Shown here: one piece after another, positions 1 through 8,595 of the stretch | Layout: each line of letters begins with the position of its first letter | Numbering within the stretch: the first letter of the stretch is position 1 | Assembly (NCBI GenBank): GCA_017416705.1 | Contig: JAFQBG010000023.1 | Location: 1-42,054 of the forward strand | Length of the DNA: 42,054 nucleotides | Direction of reading: 5' to 3' | Origin: Bacteroidaceae bacterium | GTDB taxonomy: Bacteria; Bacteroidota; Bacteroidia; Bacteroidales; Bacteroidaceae | Made by a program: the position numbers and the translations under genes | The notes under the pieces: model-generated | What the model was told of the DNA's origin: nothing | Database searches by the model: none | Seen by the model: the letters and a program-made list of their open reading frames with translations, nothing else

Positions 1-1593
1 GTATTTGCTTGACGATGAACGCTCCATGTTGAGGATACCGTACGAGGAGTTATCGGCCAATACACGAACACCGAACAAACGGAAGGGTTGGTACTCGACA
101 CCCACACCGAAGGAGTAGCTCTGGGATTCCTTGTATTTATAGCCGTTATAGGTTCCGCGGTTAAACACGTAGGAGGGACCGGCATAGACCATGAAACTGA
201 ACTGGGGAGCGTACTCGTCTTCTAATTCTTCGCGACCGACGCCGTTCAGGTAGGGACTGCCATACTCCATACCCAAGGACAAATTGTAACGGGTGTCTAA
301 GGCAGCCTTCTTGGTTTCTTTATATGGCGCACCGTAATCAGCTCCGTAGTTGGCAAAGGTTACACGAGGTTCCAAGTAGAGTGCCTTACCCTCGCCGACA
401 TGGTATCTGAAACGCAATGCACCGGTGAAACCTCCGTAATTATCCGATTGTTGATCTTCCACACTTGTGTAGTATTTCCACATGTGACCAAACTCATAAC
501 CGGCCGATAAGTTCACCGAGAAGCCGTTATTGCTCTCTTTTATATTTTTAAAAGTAGAAAACAGGTTTACCACACCCTCGACACGACCAAAAAGGAATTG
601 TTGTTTGGAATAGAGGTCGGAGTTGAGCTTGCTCTTGAAACGGGCCCAACCGCCGGCAGACCAACCAAGTCCGGCTTGCAATGCAAAACGACGTGCCATC
701 CAACGACCATAGCCAAGGCTGAACGAAGGACCAATAGTCTTATACATTGTTATATTGGCATTCAAGCTTTGAAGACCGGCATCGAAATAGAAATAGTCAC
801 GTGGGAATAGCATGTTCTCGACATACGCGGAGCCTGTAAGCTCGTTTTCCATAGTATATTTAAGTGTGGCTGTTGCTCCATACGATACATTATATTTTGA
901 ATAATAATATCCTTTGGGGGCACCATTGTAACCCTCGCCGCCAATAGCAACGTGAGGTTCCACTACGAAATCAAGGTTGTTGCCAAGACGAAGCGCCGTT
1001 TGAAGACCAAAATATAGAAATGGCGATGTATAATCCTCGTCCCAGATAGAGCCACTCTGAACTCCCAAACCAACAGTGGATATAAATTCCAAATTACGGA
1101 ATGGGTTATATCCTAAATAATATCGAGTAAAATTAAAATGATGATTCAACTGCAATGACATTCTTTTAAATATAGCCTCGGTACGTTTGTCGGTATTAGA
1201 GCCATATTTAAACATCAAACTCACTGCATTCAGTTTTGAAAGTTCTTTTCCGATGGTAAGTCCCCATGCAACGTCGGGATTATACTCAAAATCCTTTCTG
1301 TCTGCTATATATTCGTATCCGAAGGATGCTCCTATAAACATGTGCGACAGCAATCCTTTATTGCTATATTGCAATTTGTCGGAATGACGGAAACGACTTT
1401 GCATCACATAATCGACCGAATTAAAACCATAATTACCGGCCACATAACGTTTCTTTACATCGCGACTCTTCTTTGCATTATTGATAATGGTCGAATCGCT
1501 TGCGAAATTCGAGGACACATTGGCGTTGGCCTGCGGTAGTAAGACCATCGCAAGGCATAGTAAAAGAGTATATTTTAGTATTATTCTTTTCAT
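1..1593 (-). CDS. Outer-membrane beta-barrel protein, 3' part missing (window edge)
   Basis: The minus-strand frame is open from an ATG at 1591-1593 to the first base of the window, giving at least 531 residues with the C-terminus lying outside. The protein starts with MKRI and a hydrophobic stretch ending near PQANA, a clear signal peptide. The rest alternates aromatic and polar residues in short strands (for example FLYFGLQTALRLG, FALQAGLGWSAGG, FSVNLSAGYEFGH), as in porin-like outer-membrane barrels of Bacteroidales. I recognise no specific family. It is the last visible gene of a minus-strand operon, 12 bp after the OmpA-domain gene. Its likely place is the outer membrane, perhaps as partner of the OmpA-like protein. 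The barrel assignment comes from strand pattern only, and the function is unknown. Confidence 0.75.
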   Translation of the reverse strand, partial: MKRIILKYTLLLCLAMVLLPQANANVSSNFASDSTIINNAKKSRDVKKRYVAGNYGFNSVDYVMQSRFRHSDKLQYSNKGLLSHMFIGASFGYEYIADRKDFEYNPDVAWGLTIGKELSKLNAVSLMFKYGSNTDKRTEAIFKRMSLQLNHHFNFTRYYLGYNPFRNLEFISTVGLGVQSGSIWDEDYTSPFLYFGLQTALRLGNNLDFVVEPHVAIGGEGYNGAPKGYYYSKYNVSYGATATLKYTMENELTGSAYVENMLFPRDYFYFDAGLQSLNANITMYKTIGPSFSLGYGRWMARRFALQAGLGWSAGGWARFKSKLNSDLYSKQQFLFGRVEGVVNLFSTFKNIKESNNGFSVNLSAGYEFGHMWKYYTSVEDQQSDNYGGFTGALRFRYHVGEGKALYLEPRVTFANYGADYGAPYKETKKAALDTRYNLSLGMEYGSPYLNGVGREELEDEYAPQFSFMVYAGPSYVFNRGTYNGYKYKESQSYSFGVGVEYQPFRLFGVRVLADNSSYGILNMERSSSSKY

Positions 1594-1605
1594 CATTAAA
1601 TTGGT

Positions 1606-4437
1606 TTACTCGGCTGAAGAATAATTTTTTCTGAATTCTTTAAGGGTAGCAACAATATCTTTTTTCTTTCTTATGGCATCATCGTTTCTTATGGCAACGC
1701 CCAATATTGTGAAATATCGGTTATCGAGATTAAAACAACGATACATATGTTCTTTTGCTAATTCTATATTTGATGTTTTTCCTTTATTTAATTCCTCCAA
1801 GGATTTTTTATACCATGTATAAGCATGCTTATCGTTTCCGGCAGATATAGTATCCATGGTTGCTTTCCATAGTCGCATTGCACCGTAAATTACTTTATAA
1901 TCGCTGTCCTCTGCGCTTTCGGGGTTTGGCATCAAATCCAAGTCGTTATTGGCATAGGCCATCATCTTATAATCCTTCATAAAACTCTCGGCAAGATACA
2001 GTTCGGCTTGCTCGCGTTTATTTAGGCGCAACATTGTCACGGATTTCAGATAATCCGACTCGGCATTGTCGGGCAGATTCTTTATTCCGTCGGCTGCAAT
2101 GGCAAGATATTTGTTGTCGTCGCTTGTGTCGTAGGGCTCATCGGCTGCAAGGTTCACCACCACCAAGTTTGTAGGCGAGGTTGAAGCAGCTATGTTACGT
2201 ACTTTTGCCGCCTCGGCTTCGGTTTTCGATATGTTACCTACTTTGTATCCTCCGCGATAGCACTTCGACATGGCCATTATTGTGTCATATTCCATGCCAG
2301 CCTTGCCTTTTTCTATTGCTCCTGTTATGATAGCTTCGAGGCTGGGCACTATGTTGCGATACTGCGATAGACCACCTGTATTAAGTATCATAATAAGCTG
2401 GTTGGCTGCAAATTCGGGGAAGTTTACATAGTTCAGGATTTTTCCTCTTCCGCTCTCGTTCAAGCCTTCTCGTTTTATTTCGGGGTCGGATATTTGAAGG
2501 TCGTAGCTTTGTGTGCTGTCGTTCCACACTTTTATGGGTTTTAAGTCCAAGAATGGCATTAACAGGTTGTAATCGGCTGTGTCGCGTGCAATGTAACAGC
2601 ATGCAAGCAGACAAGCCGGATATGCCCAATATCCTTTGTTATATATAGAGTCGGCACTGTAATTGTTACGTGTTACTTCCAAGGCATGCTTTGCTATGGG
2701 TTCCAACTCTTTTTTGTCGGTTATTTCATTGAACAGTGCAAAGAACGAACCACGGTCGCGCACCATTCCTTTGTTTTCTTTGAACCTTTTTAACAGTTCA
2801 TCGGCCGACAAGATATCATATTTTCTGAAAATATATGAGTAACGTACTGTTCTAAGCTTGGGGAGATATATATCATATATCAATTCCCTGTAATACGGCA
2901 GATTTTTTATTTGGCCGTACTGAGCATATATATTACCGGGATATTTATTTACTATCTCGTTTACTGCTTCGGCCTCGCTTGCATAGCCGTCGGCAGCCAA
3001 TAAGTCGGCTACCTTGTTCCAACCTGCCACCTCGGGTTCTTCCATATCTACACGCGAGTTGGTAAATCGGTGGATTTCGTTTATGGCATATTGCGCACGA
3101 CGACGGGCAAGGTCTTTGTTTCCTGCAAGGTTACCCTCGGGCGAAGCCATACCATGCACCGTTACAGCCAATATTGAGCCTCCGTTTTGGGACACCGAAG
3201 AGAATGTTTTACGCAATTCTTCGAGCTGCGCTATGCTGGTGGAGTCGTTGGGGATGATGGTGGCTTTACCTACCTCGAAGTTCAGGTGTAGCTCACCCGG
3301 TACCTGTTGTAATTCCTCGTTTTGGTCCTCTCTGAAATCCTCGGGGTCGGGCATGAATTCCTTGAATTTAAAATCGAGGAATTTCAAGGGGCTGCGACGC
3401 TCGCCGTTGTTACGCTTGCTGCTGTCTTTGTATATAACGGTATTGTAATCACCCACAGCAACTATTGCGCCAAAGGGATAGGGGTGCGAACCATCGGGGT
3501 CGATACCCGATACAGTATCTATTATGAATATATGGATTGAATCCTTTGTGAAAGAAATTCTTGATACCAGCGTATCTTCCACCTCGACAATCTCATCGGC
3601 GCTGTTTTTGGTTTTCTTTCTTACAATGCGGTTGTATCGGTGATTTTTTGCATGCTCGTTGTAGCTGTAAAGGGTATCACGCATAACGTCATAGTCCATC
3701 AGGCGTGTTTGTGTCTCCAAGTATTCGTCGCTGTCGCCAAACACCACCCTGCCATACGAGAATACAGTGTCGCTCATTTCGTCTATCATATCGACACGGT
3801 CGTACCACATGGGTTGGGCTACCACTCTAAGGTTCTTTCTTTTTATGTGGTCGGGATAGGGTATCTCTATCATCACCTGACTTGTAATCAAGCCATCCTC
3901 CTCTTCACTTGTGGCAATATTTGTTCCGGTCTTTATCTTTTTCTCTTCGATGGTAACGTTTTGCAGTTCGTGAACTTTCTTTGTCATATCCTCCTGCTCA
4001 ACGCCTTTGTCGGCTGCACCCTTTGCAGGCAGATTTATGCGCATACCGTTCCTTATTATGCCACCTTCGAGTACCTTCGATTCGTATCTTCTGTCGGAAC
4101 ACCACACGAGCATTACGGGGGCGATGGAATAATAATCCACCGTAAACTTACCGGCTTCGTTGGGTTTCACCATTCCAAGATAGGTGTTGATGGCCGAATT
4201 GGGACTGCTTTGCAATTTTCTCAGTGCGCTCTCGGCGTCGGAACGTTCTGTAAAAGTATATACAACAACATATCTGTTGTATTGGAACATACCGTTTGCT
4301 ATAACATCTTCCTCGGATTGGTCCACATAAACCTCACCGCTTATTCGTTGTATTTGAGCTTTAAGCTCACCCGCAAAAGGGAATAACAAGAATAATATAA
4401 GTATTATATGTATGTAACGAATTTTCATAATGCTCAT
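1606..4437 (-). CDS. Secreted protein with internal OmpA-like domain and long helical C-terminal region
   Basis: This 943-residue protein has a signal peptide (about residues 1-28; ATGs at residues 1 and 4 are both possible). An OmpA-like peptidoglycan-binding-type domain spans about residues 381-465, with the motif HGMASPEG at 428-435 and an Arg-rich DLARRRA helix, which is how OmpA C-terminal domains look in Bacteroidales. OmpA domains are usually C-terminal, but here about 470 residues follow, rich in helices and resembling TPR-type repeats (for example around the LYLAESFMKDY segment). The N-terminal 370 residues may correspond to the beta-rich DUF3868-type region found in fimbrial loci; that is inference. 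The gene lies 8 bp after a DUF3575 gene and 12 bp before a barrel gene, so it probably anchors an envelope complex to peptidoglycan. Confidence 0.75.
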   Translation of the reverse strand: MSIMKIRYIHIILILFLLFPFAGELKAQIQRISGEVYVDQSEEDVIANGMFQYNRYVVVYTFTERSDAESALRKLQSSPNSAINTYLGMVKPNEAGKFTVDYYSIAPVMLVWCSDRRYESKVLEGGIIRNGMRINLPAKGAADKGVEQEDMTKKVHELQNVTIEEKKIKTGTNIATSEEEDGLITSQVMIEIPYPDHIKRKNLRVVAQPMWYDRVDMIDEMSDTVFSYGRVVFGDSDEYLETQTRLMDYDVMRDTLYSYNEHAKNHRYNRIVRKKTKNSADEIVEVEDTLVSRISFTKDSIHIFIIDTVSGIDPDGSHPYPFGAIVAVGDYNTVIYKDSSKRNNGERRSPLKFLDFKFKEFMPDPEDFREDQNEELQQVPGELHLNFEVGKATIIPNDSTSIAQLEELRKTFSSVSQNGGSILAVTVHGMASPEGNLAGNKDLARRRAQYAINEIHRFTNSRVDMEEPEVAGWNKVADLLAADGYASEAEAVNEIVNKYPGNIYAQYGQIKNLPYYRELIYDIYLPKLRTVRYSYIFRKYDILSADELLKRFKENKGMVRDRGSFFALFNEITDKKELEPIAKHALEVTRNNYSADSIYNKGYWAYPACLLACCYIARDTADYNLLMPFLDLKPIKVWNDSTQSYDLQISDPEIKREGLNESGRGKILNYVNFPEFAANQLIMILNTGGLSQYRNIVPSLEAIITGAIEKGKAGMEYDTIMAMSKCYRGGYKVGNISKTEAEAAKVRNIAASTSPTNLVVVNLAADEPYDTSDDNKYLAIAADGIKNLPDNAESDYLKSVTMLRLNKREQAELYLAESFMKDYKMMAYANNDLDLMPNPESAEDSDYKVIYGAMRLWKATMDTISAGNDKHAYTWYKKSLEELNKGKTSNIELAKEHMYRCFNLDNRYFTILGVAIRNDDAIRKKKDIVATLKEFRKNYSSAE

Positions 4438-4445
4438 AATTTATT

Positions 4446-4985
4446 TTATCTTAACAAATACATAACGGATATTTCCAAACGCGGACACAGTATAACTCCG
4501 GCTGCATTTGGTTCTTCACCATAGTTTGTATATATATCGCCAAGCGTGTATTGCTTGTGGTTATAATATAGAAGGTCGGTTCCACCGGCTAACTCTATAT
4601 TGAAACGTTTCGACAGGTTTATTGAATATCCCAATGCCAAGCCAACAGCAAACGAATTGCCATGGTAGCTCTTATCTTCCCAATTTATTGTATAATTGGC
4701 AAATTGAGCATTAGCACCTACGAAAAGACGCGAGAAGGGACGTCCACTGAGCCAATAGCGATAACGGGGGGTTACACCTATTATCTCGGCTACATTACCA
4801 TATATTTTCTTTGTACCGAATAGATCTGCGCCCAATGTATGTTTGTCGCCAAGTACGATGTCCACACCTATATTAGGTATCATAAAGGCATCTTTCACCA
4901 CATCGGTCTTTACTGCCACCATTTGGGCATTTGCTTGCATTGTAAGCAGAAAGAAAAAGGCTGCAATGGATATCTTCTTTATCAT
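4446..4985 (-). CDS. DUF3575 family outer-membrane protein (short form)
   Basis: A 179-residue protein with a signal peptide (residues 1-20, cleavage after QANA). The mature N-terminus reads AVKTDVVKDAFMIPNIGVDI, which matches the DUF3575 signature of an [A/K]xxTNxxxDAxxxPNIGVE type start, followed by a small beta-barrel pattern (RYRYWLSG, FAVGLALGYSINL) ending in a barrel-like C-terminus. DUF3575 proteins in Bacteroidales are commonly encoded beside OmpA-domain proteins and fimbrial lipoproteins; their exact role is not established. Neighbours here fit that: a lipoprotein gene 55 bp upstream and the OmpA-domain gene 8 bp downstream. A second, much longer DUF3575 protein starts the same operon, so two paralogues are co-expressed. 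Confidence 0.8.
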   Translation of the reverse strand: MIKKISIAAFFFLLTMQANAQMVAVKTDVVKDAFMIPNIGVDIVLGDKHTLGADLFGTKKIYGNVAEIIGVTPRYRYWLSGRPFSRLFVGANAQFANYTINWEDKSYHGNSFAVGLALGYSINLSKRFNIELAGGTDLLYYNHKQYTLGDIYTNYGEEPNAAGVILCPRLEISVMYLLR

Positions 4986-5040
4986 ATTTTTCTATTTTTC
5001 GGTATTGATATGCACAATATTGTCTATTGCTTAAAATACT

Positions 5041-6090
5041 TTATTTTATAACCCATTTATCGGCGAACATATCGGGCGATTGGGCCACAAGACCGTTCTG
5101 TGTCACCAGCAACGGAGCATCTATATTCAGTATGGCTTTTTCTTTTAAGCCGGCTATTACGTCGCCATAGACATCTATGGCGTTGAACATATTCATCAAG
5201 GCATAATATATTTTGCCGCTGTTGGTGTGAACGGCAATTTGCAAAACACCGTCGCCATATATCGATGTAAATGAATTACTGCGTACAAGCCCCAGAACTT
5301 TCATATTTCCTGTATATGCAGAGCCGTTTCCTTGCAATTCAAATATAGTTTTGTATGTGGGGTGCTGTATTGTCTCACGGAAATAGTTGTATGTTGACGG
5401 AACACCCGACACGCAGGCTACGACTTTTTTCACATCGACGCCCTCGGCTTTTATATTAAGTTTTAGTTCTATATCCTGCAAAACTCCACGAAGCGAGAAA
5501 TCGACATTGTTGATTGCTCCTTCCTCTATTTTTTTGTTCATTATTGTTTGATAATAAACATCCTCGGAGATAGCAGGCAGATATTTATCGGTATAGTTGT
5601 TATATTCAACCCAACCTTCGGCTGCCGGTTCTGTTGCCGCGTAGTTGTTTAATGACAATATTTTAGAGGATTTATATCTGACAGCGGCATGCTCGGCAGA
5701 AACAACGCTCTTCAACACGTTGGGAAGGGCCAAATTACTGTTTGTCGTTGTGTAGTTGAATGTGGTGAAACATATCTCGCCACATTTTGTGTAGAAAGCA
5801 CCTTTGTCGTTTTTTACAGAGTCTATCTTATATATGGAGTCGGATGAGTCGTAAAGCGAACGTCCCTCACCTGTTGCCTCATCGAGAATGAAACCGCTAC
5901 GCCATGTATTTACTATACGATAGGATAGTACCACCATTGAGTCTTCGATATTCACACCCGAATTATAATTTACATTTATCTTTGCTATGTGCGGATGTAT
6001 TCCGCTTTCACATATATCGACCTCGGTACATGCTGCTATCAGAAGGCACACCAAAGATATTGTTACATATTTTATATAATTCCTACGCAT
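5041..6090 (-). CDS. Lipoprotein resembling Bacteroidales fimbrial minor-subunit/DUF5119 proteins
   Basis: A 349-residue lipoprotein with SpII signal LLIAAC and lipidated Cys21. The mature N-terminus carries a Cys-then-HPH arrangement (C-ESGIHPH), then a beta-rich body. That order (acylated Cys, short linker, second Cys, HxH, beta sandwich) is what I associate with DUF5119 and FimB/Mfa2-like anchor subunits of Bacteroidales type V fimbriae, but the match is by look and context, not by a full motif. The gene begins 5 bp after the stop of the long DUF3575 gene and precedes the short DUF3575 gene, so it is in the same operon. It probably sits in the outer membrane, facing the surface or the periplasm. 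Another kind of surface lipoprotein is possible. Confidence 0.6.
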   Translation of the reverse strand: MRRNYIKYVTISLVCLLIAACTEVDICESGIHPHIAKINVNYNSGVNIEDSMVVLSYRIVNTWRSGFILDEATGEGRSLYDSSDSIYKIDSVKNDKGAFYTKCGEICFTTFNYTTTNSNLALPNVLKSVVSAEHAAVRYKSSKILSLNNYAATEPAAEGWVEYNNYTDKYLPAISEDVYYQTIMNKKIEEGAINNVDFSLRGVLQDIELKLNIKAEGVDVKKVVACVSGVPSTYNYFRETIQHPTYKTIFELQGNGSAYTGNMKVLGLVRSNSFTSIYGDGVLQIAVHTNSGKIYYALMNMFNAIDVYGDVIAGLKEKAILNIDAPLLVTQNGLVAQSPDMFADKWVIK

Positions 6091-6095
6091 CTGTC

Positions 6096-8399
6096 TTATT
6101 CTTTATTTGTTTCTTCCGATTCTGTACTATTCTCGTTTATTTCTGTTTCCTCGGCGGGTTGTTCCTCAGTAGCTTGCTGCTCGGTGGATTGTTCCTCGGC
6201 AGGTTGTTCTTCGGCGGGTTGTTCCTCAGTAGCTTGCTGCTCGGTGGATTGTTCCTCGGCAGGTTGTTCTTCGGCGGGTTGTTCTTCGGCGGGTTGTTCC
6301 TCAGTGGCTTCCTCCTCAGCAGGCTGTTCCTCGGTAGCTTGTTCCTTGGCGGGTTGTTGTTCCTCAGTAGCTTCTTCCTCAGCGGGTTGTTCCTCGGTAG
6401 CTTGTTCCTCGGCGGGTTGTTCCTCAGTGGCTTCCTCCTCAGTTGGCTGTTCCTCGGCGGGTTGCTCCTCAGCGGGCTGTTCCTCAGTTGGCTGTTCCTC
6501 GGCGGGTTGTTGTTCCTCGGTAGCTTGCTCGGTAGGTTGCTCGGTGGCAGGAACTACCGCGGGAACGTCGAACGACTCCTTGTTTTCTTTGGCAGCCTTG
6601 GCTTCGGCTTTTTTACGAGCCTTCTCCTCGGCTTTCATCTGTTTTTCGGCCTCGGCCAATGCTTTCTTACGGGCTTTCTCCTCGGCTTTCAGTCTCTTCT
6701 TATCCGCCTTACTCATCTTCTCGACCTCGACCACTTTTTTCTGTTTGCCCAATTTTATATTATATACCTTCTCGGCATTTGCAATCTTGACAAGGTTGCG
6801 TGCTTCAATTTCCTCATTCAAAGAACTTATAACTTCTGTGGCTGTCGTGTCCTTCTTCACGTAGATAGTATCCATGTTTTCGAGGAATTTAAGCGGGGCT
6901 GCTGTTGGCTTATCCTCGCCCTCCTTTTGGAACAGATAGACTCTACGAATTAAACAATCCTCTTTCTCTTGCTCTACTTCCTTACCAAAAAGATAGGCAT
7001 CGTTGTGTGCTTTCACACTATATATATTCACATTAGGTATTGCGCGGGCCAAAAGTTCGAAGTAAAGAATTCCCGATACAGTGTCGTTGTCGTTAAGAAG
7101 TTTCTGACGCAAAGACTCATGCTCGCCCAATATACGATGCTCTACCGACTCCGACACACCGGTCTCGGTTTGTATATAGGGATACCTGCTTACCAATTCG
7201 CTCAGATATTTCACGTCAAGGTCGTCTATCGTGGTTGCCGAATCGTTTGACAACATGATGTCGGAACCATAAGAGAGCAACTTGTTGGGCATTTGTATGT
7301 AGTTATATGCCGGACGTAACTCATCGAGTATGTACAGAGAGTCGTCACCTGCTACCTCGGCTATTTGACGATTTATCTCTTTTATCCTATCATTTTTTAT
7401 TTTTACTTCACGGTTCAGTTTTGCAATAATCTGTTTATGATTATCGGCAATGGAGTCCTTGTATTTTTTTAAGGCTCTTTTATATTTCTCGGAATCGGCA
7501 TTTACATCGGCGGCTACGGCAAATTTACCATTATAACCGGCGGGGAACTCATCGAGGCCGTAAATGTTATCGTAGTTATCGATGTACATCATACGCAAGT
7601 CGTACATCATTTTATCACGCTCCAATATCTCGCTGTCGTATGTTTTTATTTGGTTTCTGATGGGATTCATTCTATAAACCAACGACATACGCAAATCGGA
7701 CACCACCGGATAGGGGAACAATTCGCCTTCATGTTCTCCCTTGTCTATATAGCAATGGTCCTCGTCGTTAAAGCCAAATTTATCGTATGCCAGATATACT
7801 GCACCGACACTTGCTCCCAGCTCAAAGTCGATACCCGAACCATTATTATATATATATAAAGGAATATTATAACCAAACGAAACGCCGGCACCGAACATGG
7901 TACCTTGGCGACCTATACTACCATATTTCAAGGTAAATTTATCGTAGCCCACATAGGGACCGATATAATAAGCACGATAGGTACGTGGATTTTTGCGCGA
8001 TGTCAACAAGCGTTTGCCTGCCACCAGACGATTGAAAAGTCCCTTGGTGGAACGCACCATATCGACCTCCCACTCATTGCGCTGACGCATGCGATAATAC
8101 CAACGCATCTCGGCTTTCAAGCCGGCTACATTGTAAACATAGCGGGAACTCATATCTTGCTCTGTTGCCGGATTGAAACGTCCATGAAGCAACAAAGAGA
8201 CTTTTTTATAATCGGTGTGTACTATATCATATTCAACACCTATATTAGGTGTCATCAACAGCCAACCCAATGCGTTTGTATGAAAGCCCAAACGATCTTT
8301 TATTTCAATGGAATCGCTTTTCACACTTTCTGCGTCATTGGCAGCAAAAACCGCACTGCCAAAGAACAGCATAATTGACAAATACAAATATTTAAACAT
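6096..8399 (-). CDS. DUF3575 family protein with coiled, Lys-rich and long E/Q/P/A/T repeat tail
   Basis: This 767-residue protein has a signal peptide (about 1-19), then a DUF3575-like N-terminal domain (residues about 38-265, with GFHTNALGWLLMTPNIGVEY and barrel-like strands). A coiled-coil-prone middle follows (about 305-350), then a Lys/Ala-rich helix (about 560-605, with two copies of AEEKARKKA). The last 149 residues, from about 619, are low-complexity (A/P/T/S)(T/A)EEQ repeats with strong negative charge. The tail DNA includes a perfect 60-bp tandem duplication, so length variation is expected. It is the first gene of the five-gene operon, 66 bp downstream of a TAnnTTTG box. I infer an outer-membrane barrel with an acidic extension, on whichever side the C-terminus lies. 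The function of the tail is unknown. Confidence 0.7.
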   Translation of the reverse strand: MFKYLYLSIMLFFGSAVFAANDAESVKSDSIEIKDRLGFHTNALGWLLMTPNIGVEYDIVHTDYKKVSLLLHGRFNPATEQDMSSRYVYNVAGLKAEMRWYYRMRQRNEWEVDMVRSTKGLFNRLVAGKRLLTSRKNPRTYRAYYIGPYVGYDKFTLKYGSIGRQGTMFGAGVSFGYNIPLYIYNNGSGIDFELGASVGAVYLAYDKFGFNDEDHCYIDKGEHEGELFPYPVVSDLRMSLVYRMNPIRNQIKTYDSEILERDKMMYDLRMMYIDNYDNIYGLDEFPAGYNGKFAVAADVNADSEKYKRALKKYKDSIADNHKQIIAKLNREVKIKNDRIKEINRQIAEVAGDDSLYILDELRPAYNYIQMPNKLLSYGSDIMLSNDSATTIDDLDVKYLSELVSRYPYIQTETGVSESVEHRILGEHESLRQKLLNDNDTVSGILYFELLARAIPNVNIYSVKAHNDAYLFGKEVEQEKEDCLIRRVYLFQKEGEDKPTAAPLKFLENMDTIYVKKDTTATEVISSLNEEIEARNLVKIANAEKVYNIKLGKQKKVVEVEKMSKADKKRLKAEEKARKKALAEAEKQMKAEEKARKKAEAKAAKENKESFDVPAVVPATEQPTEQATEEQQPAEEQPTEEQPAEEQPAEEQPTEEEATEEQPAEEQATEEQPAEEEATEEQQPAKEQATEEQPAEEEATEEQPAEEQPAEEQPAEEQSTEQQATEEQPAEEQPAEEQSTEQQATEEQPAEETEINENSTESEETNKE
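6144..6545 (-). repeat. Degenerate 12-15 bp repeat array encoding the acidic PAEEQ/TEEQ tail
   Basis: The region encodes about 134 residues of PAEEQ, ATEEQ, PTEEQ and STEQQ units. Most units are 12 or 15 bp and differ by single substitutions. At one end, positions 6151-6210 and 6211-6270 are identical over 60 bp, and the identity runs on for 14 further bases. Both copies stay in frame (20 codons each). The perfect identity points to a recent in-frame duplication by slippage or recombination. Confidence 0.95.
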
Positions 8400-8464
8400 T
8401 CGAAACTATTTGATAAACAAGAAGTAAGACCTAAATAGTAATTACTCAACTAATTAACAGGGTG

Positions 8465-8472
8465 CAAAATTA
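8465..8472 (-). promoter_or_regulatory. Bacteroidota -7 box for the DUF3575 operon
   Basis: On the minus strand this reads TAATTTTG, an exact TAnnTTTG. It lies 66 bp upstream of the ATG at 8399 and is the only exact match between recG and that gene. No clear TTTG -33 element is seen at the usual 19-21 bp spacing, so confidence is moderate. Confidence 0.5.
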
Positions 8473-8595
8473 GCAATTTTTTATGGCTTAGCCTACTTTT
8501 TTAACACTTTTTAAGAACTATTACACTAATCTCCATTCATTCAGCACGAACCGCAATTTCTTTCCCATAATTCGTTAACCCTATGCAAGATAGGA

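Noticed and set aside
3640-4386. 248-codon plus-strand frame opposite the OmpA-domain gene
   Set aside because: Antisense to a gene with signal peptide and OmpA motif; composition is Tyr/His/Cys-rich shadow sequence with no domain.
5904-6953. Long plus-strand open frames (up to 349 codons, GLFLGGLF- or SSAGCSS-like)
   Set aside because: They lie antisense to the acidic repeat tail and are artefacts of the repeats: low-complexity, no start context, and the minus-strand frame has clear domains.
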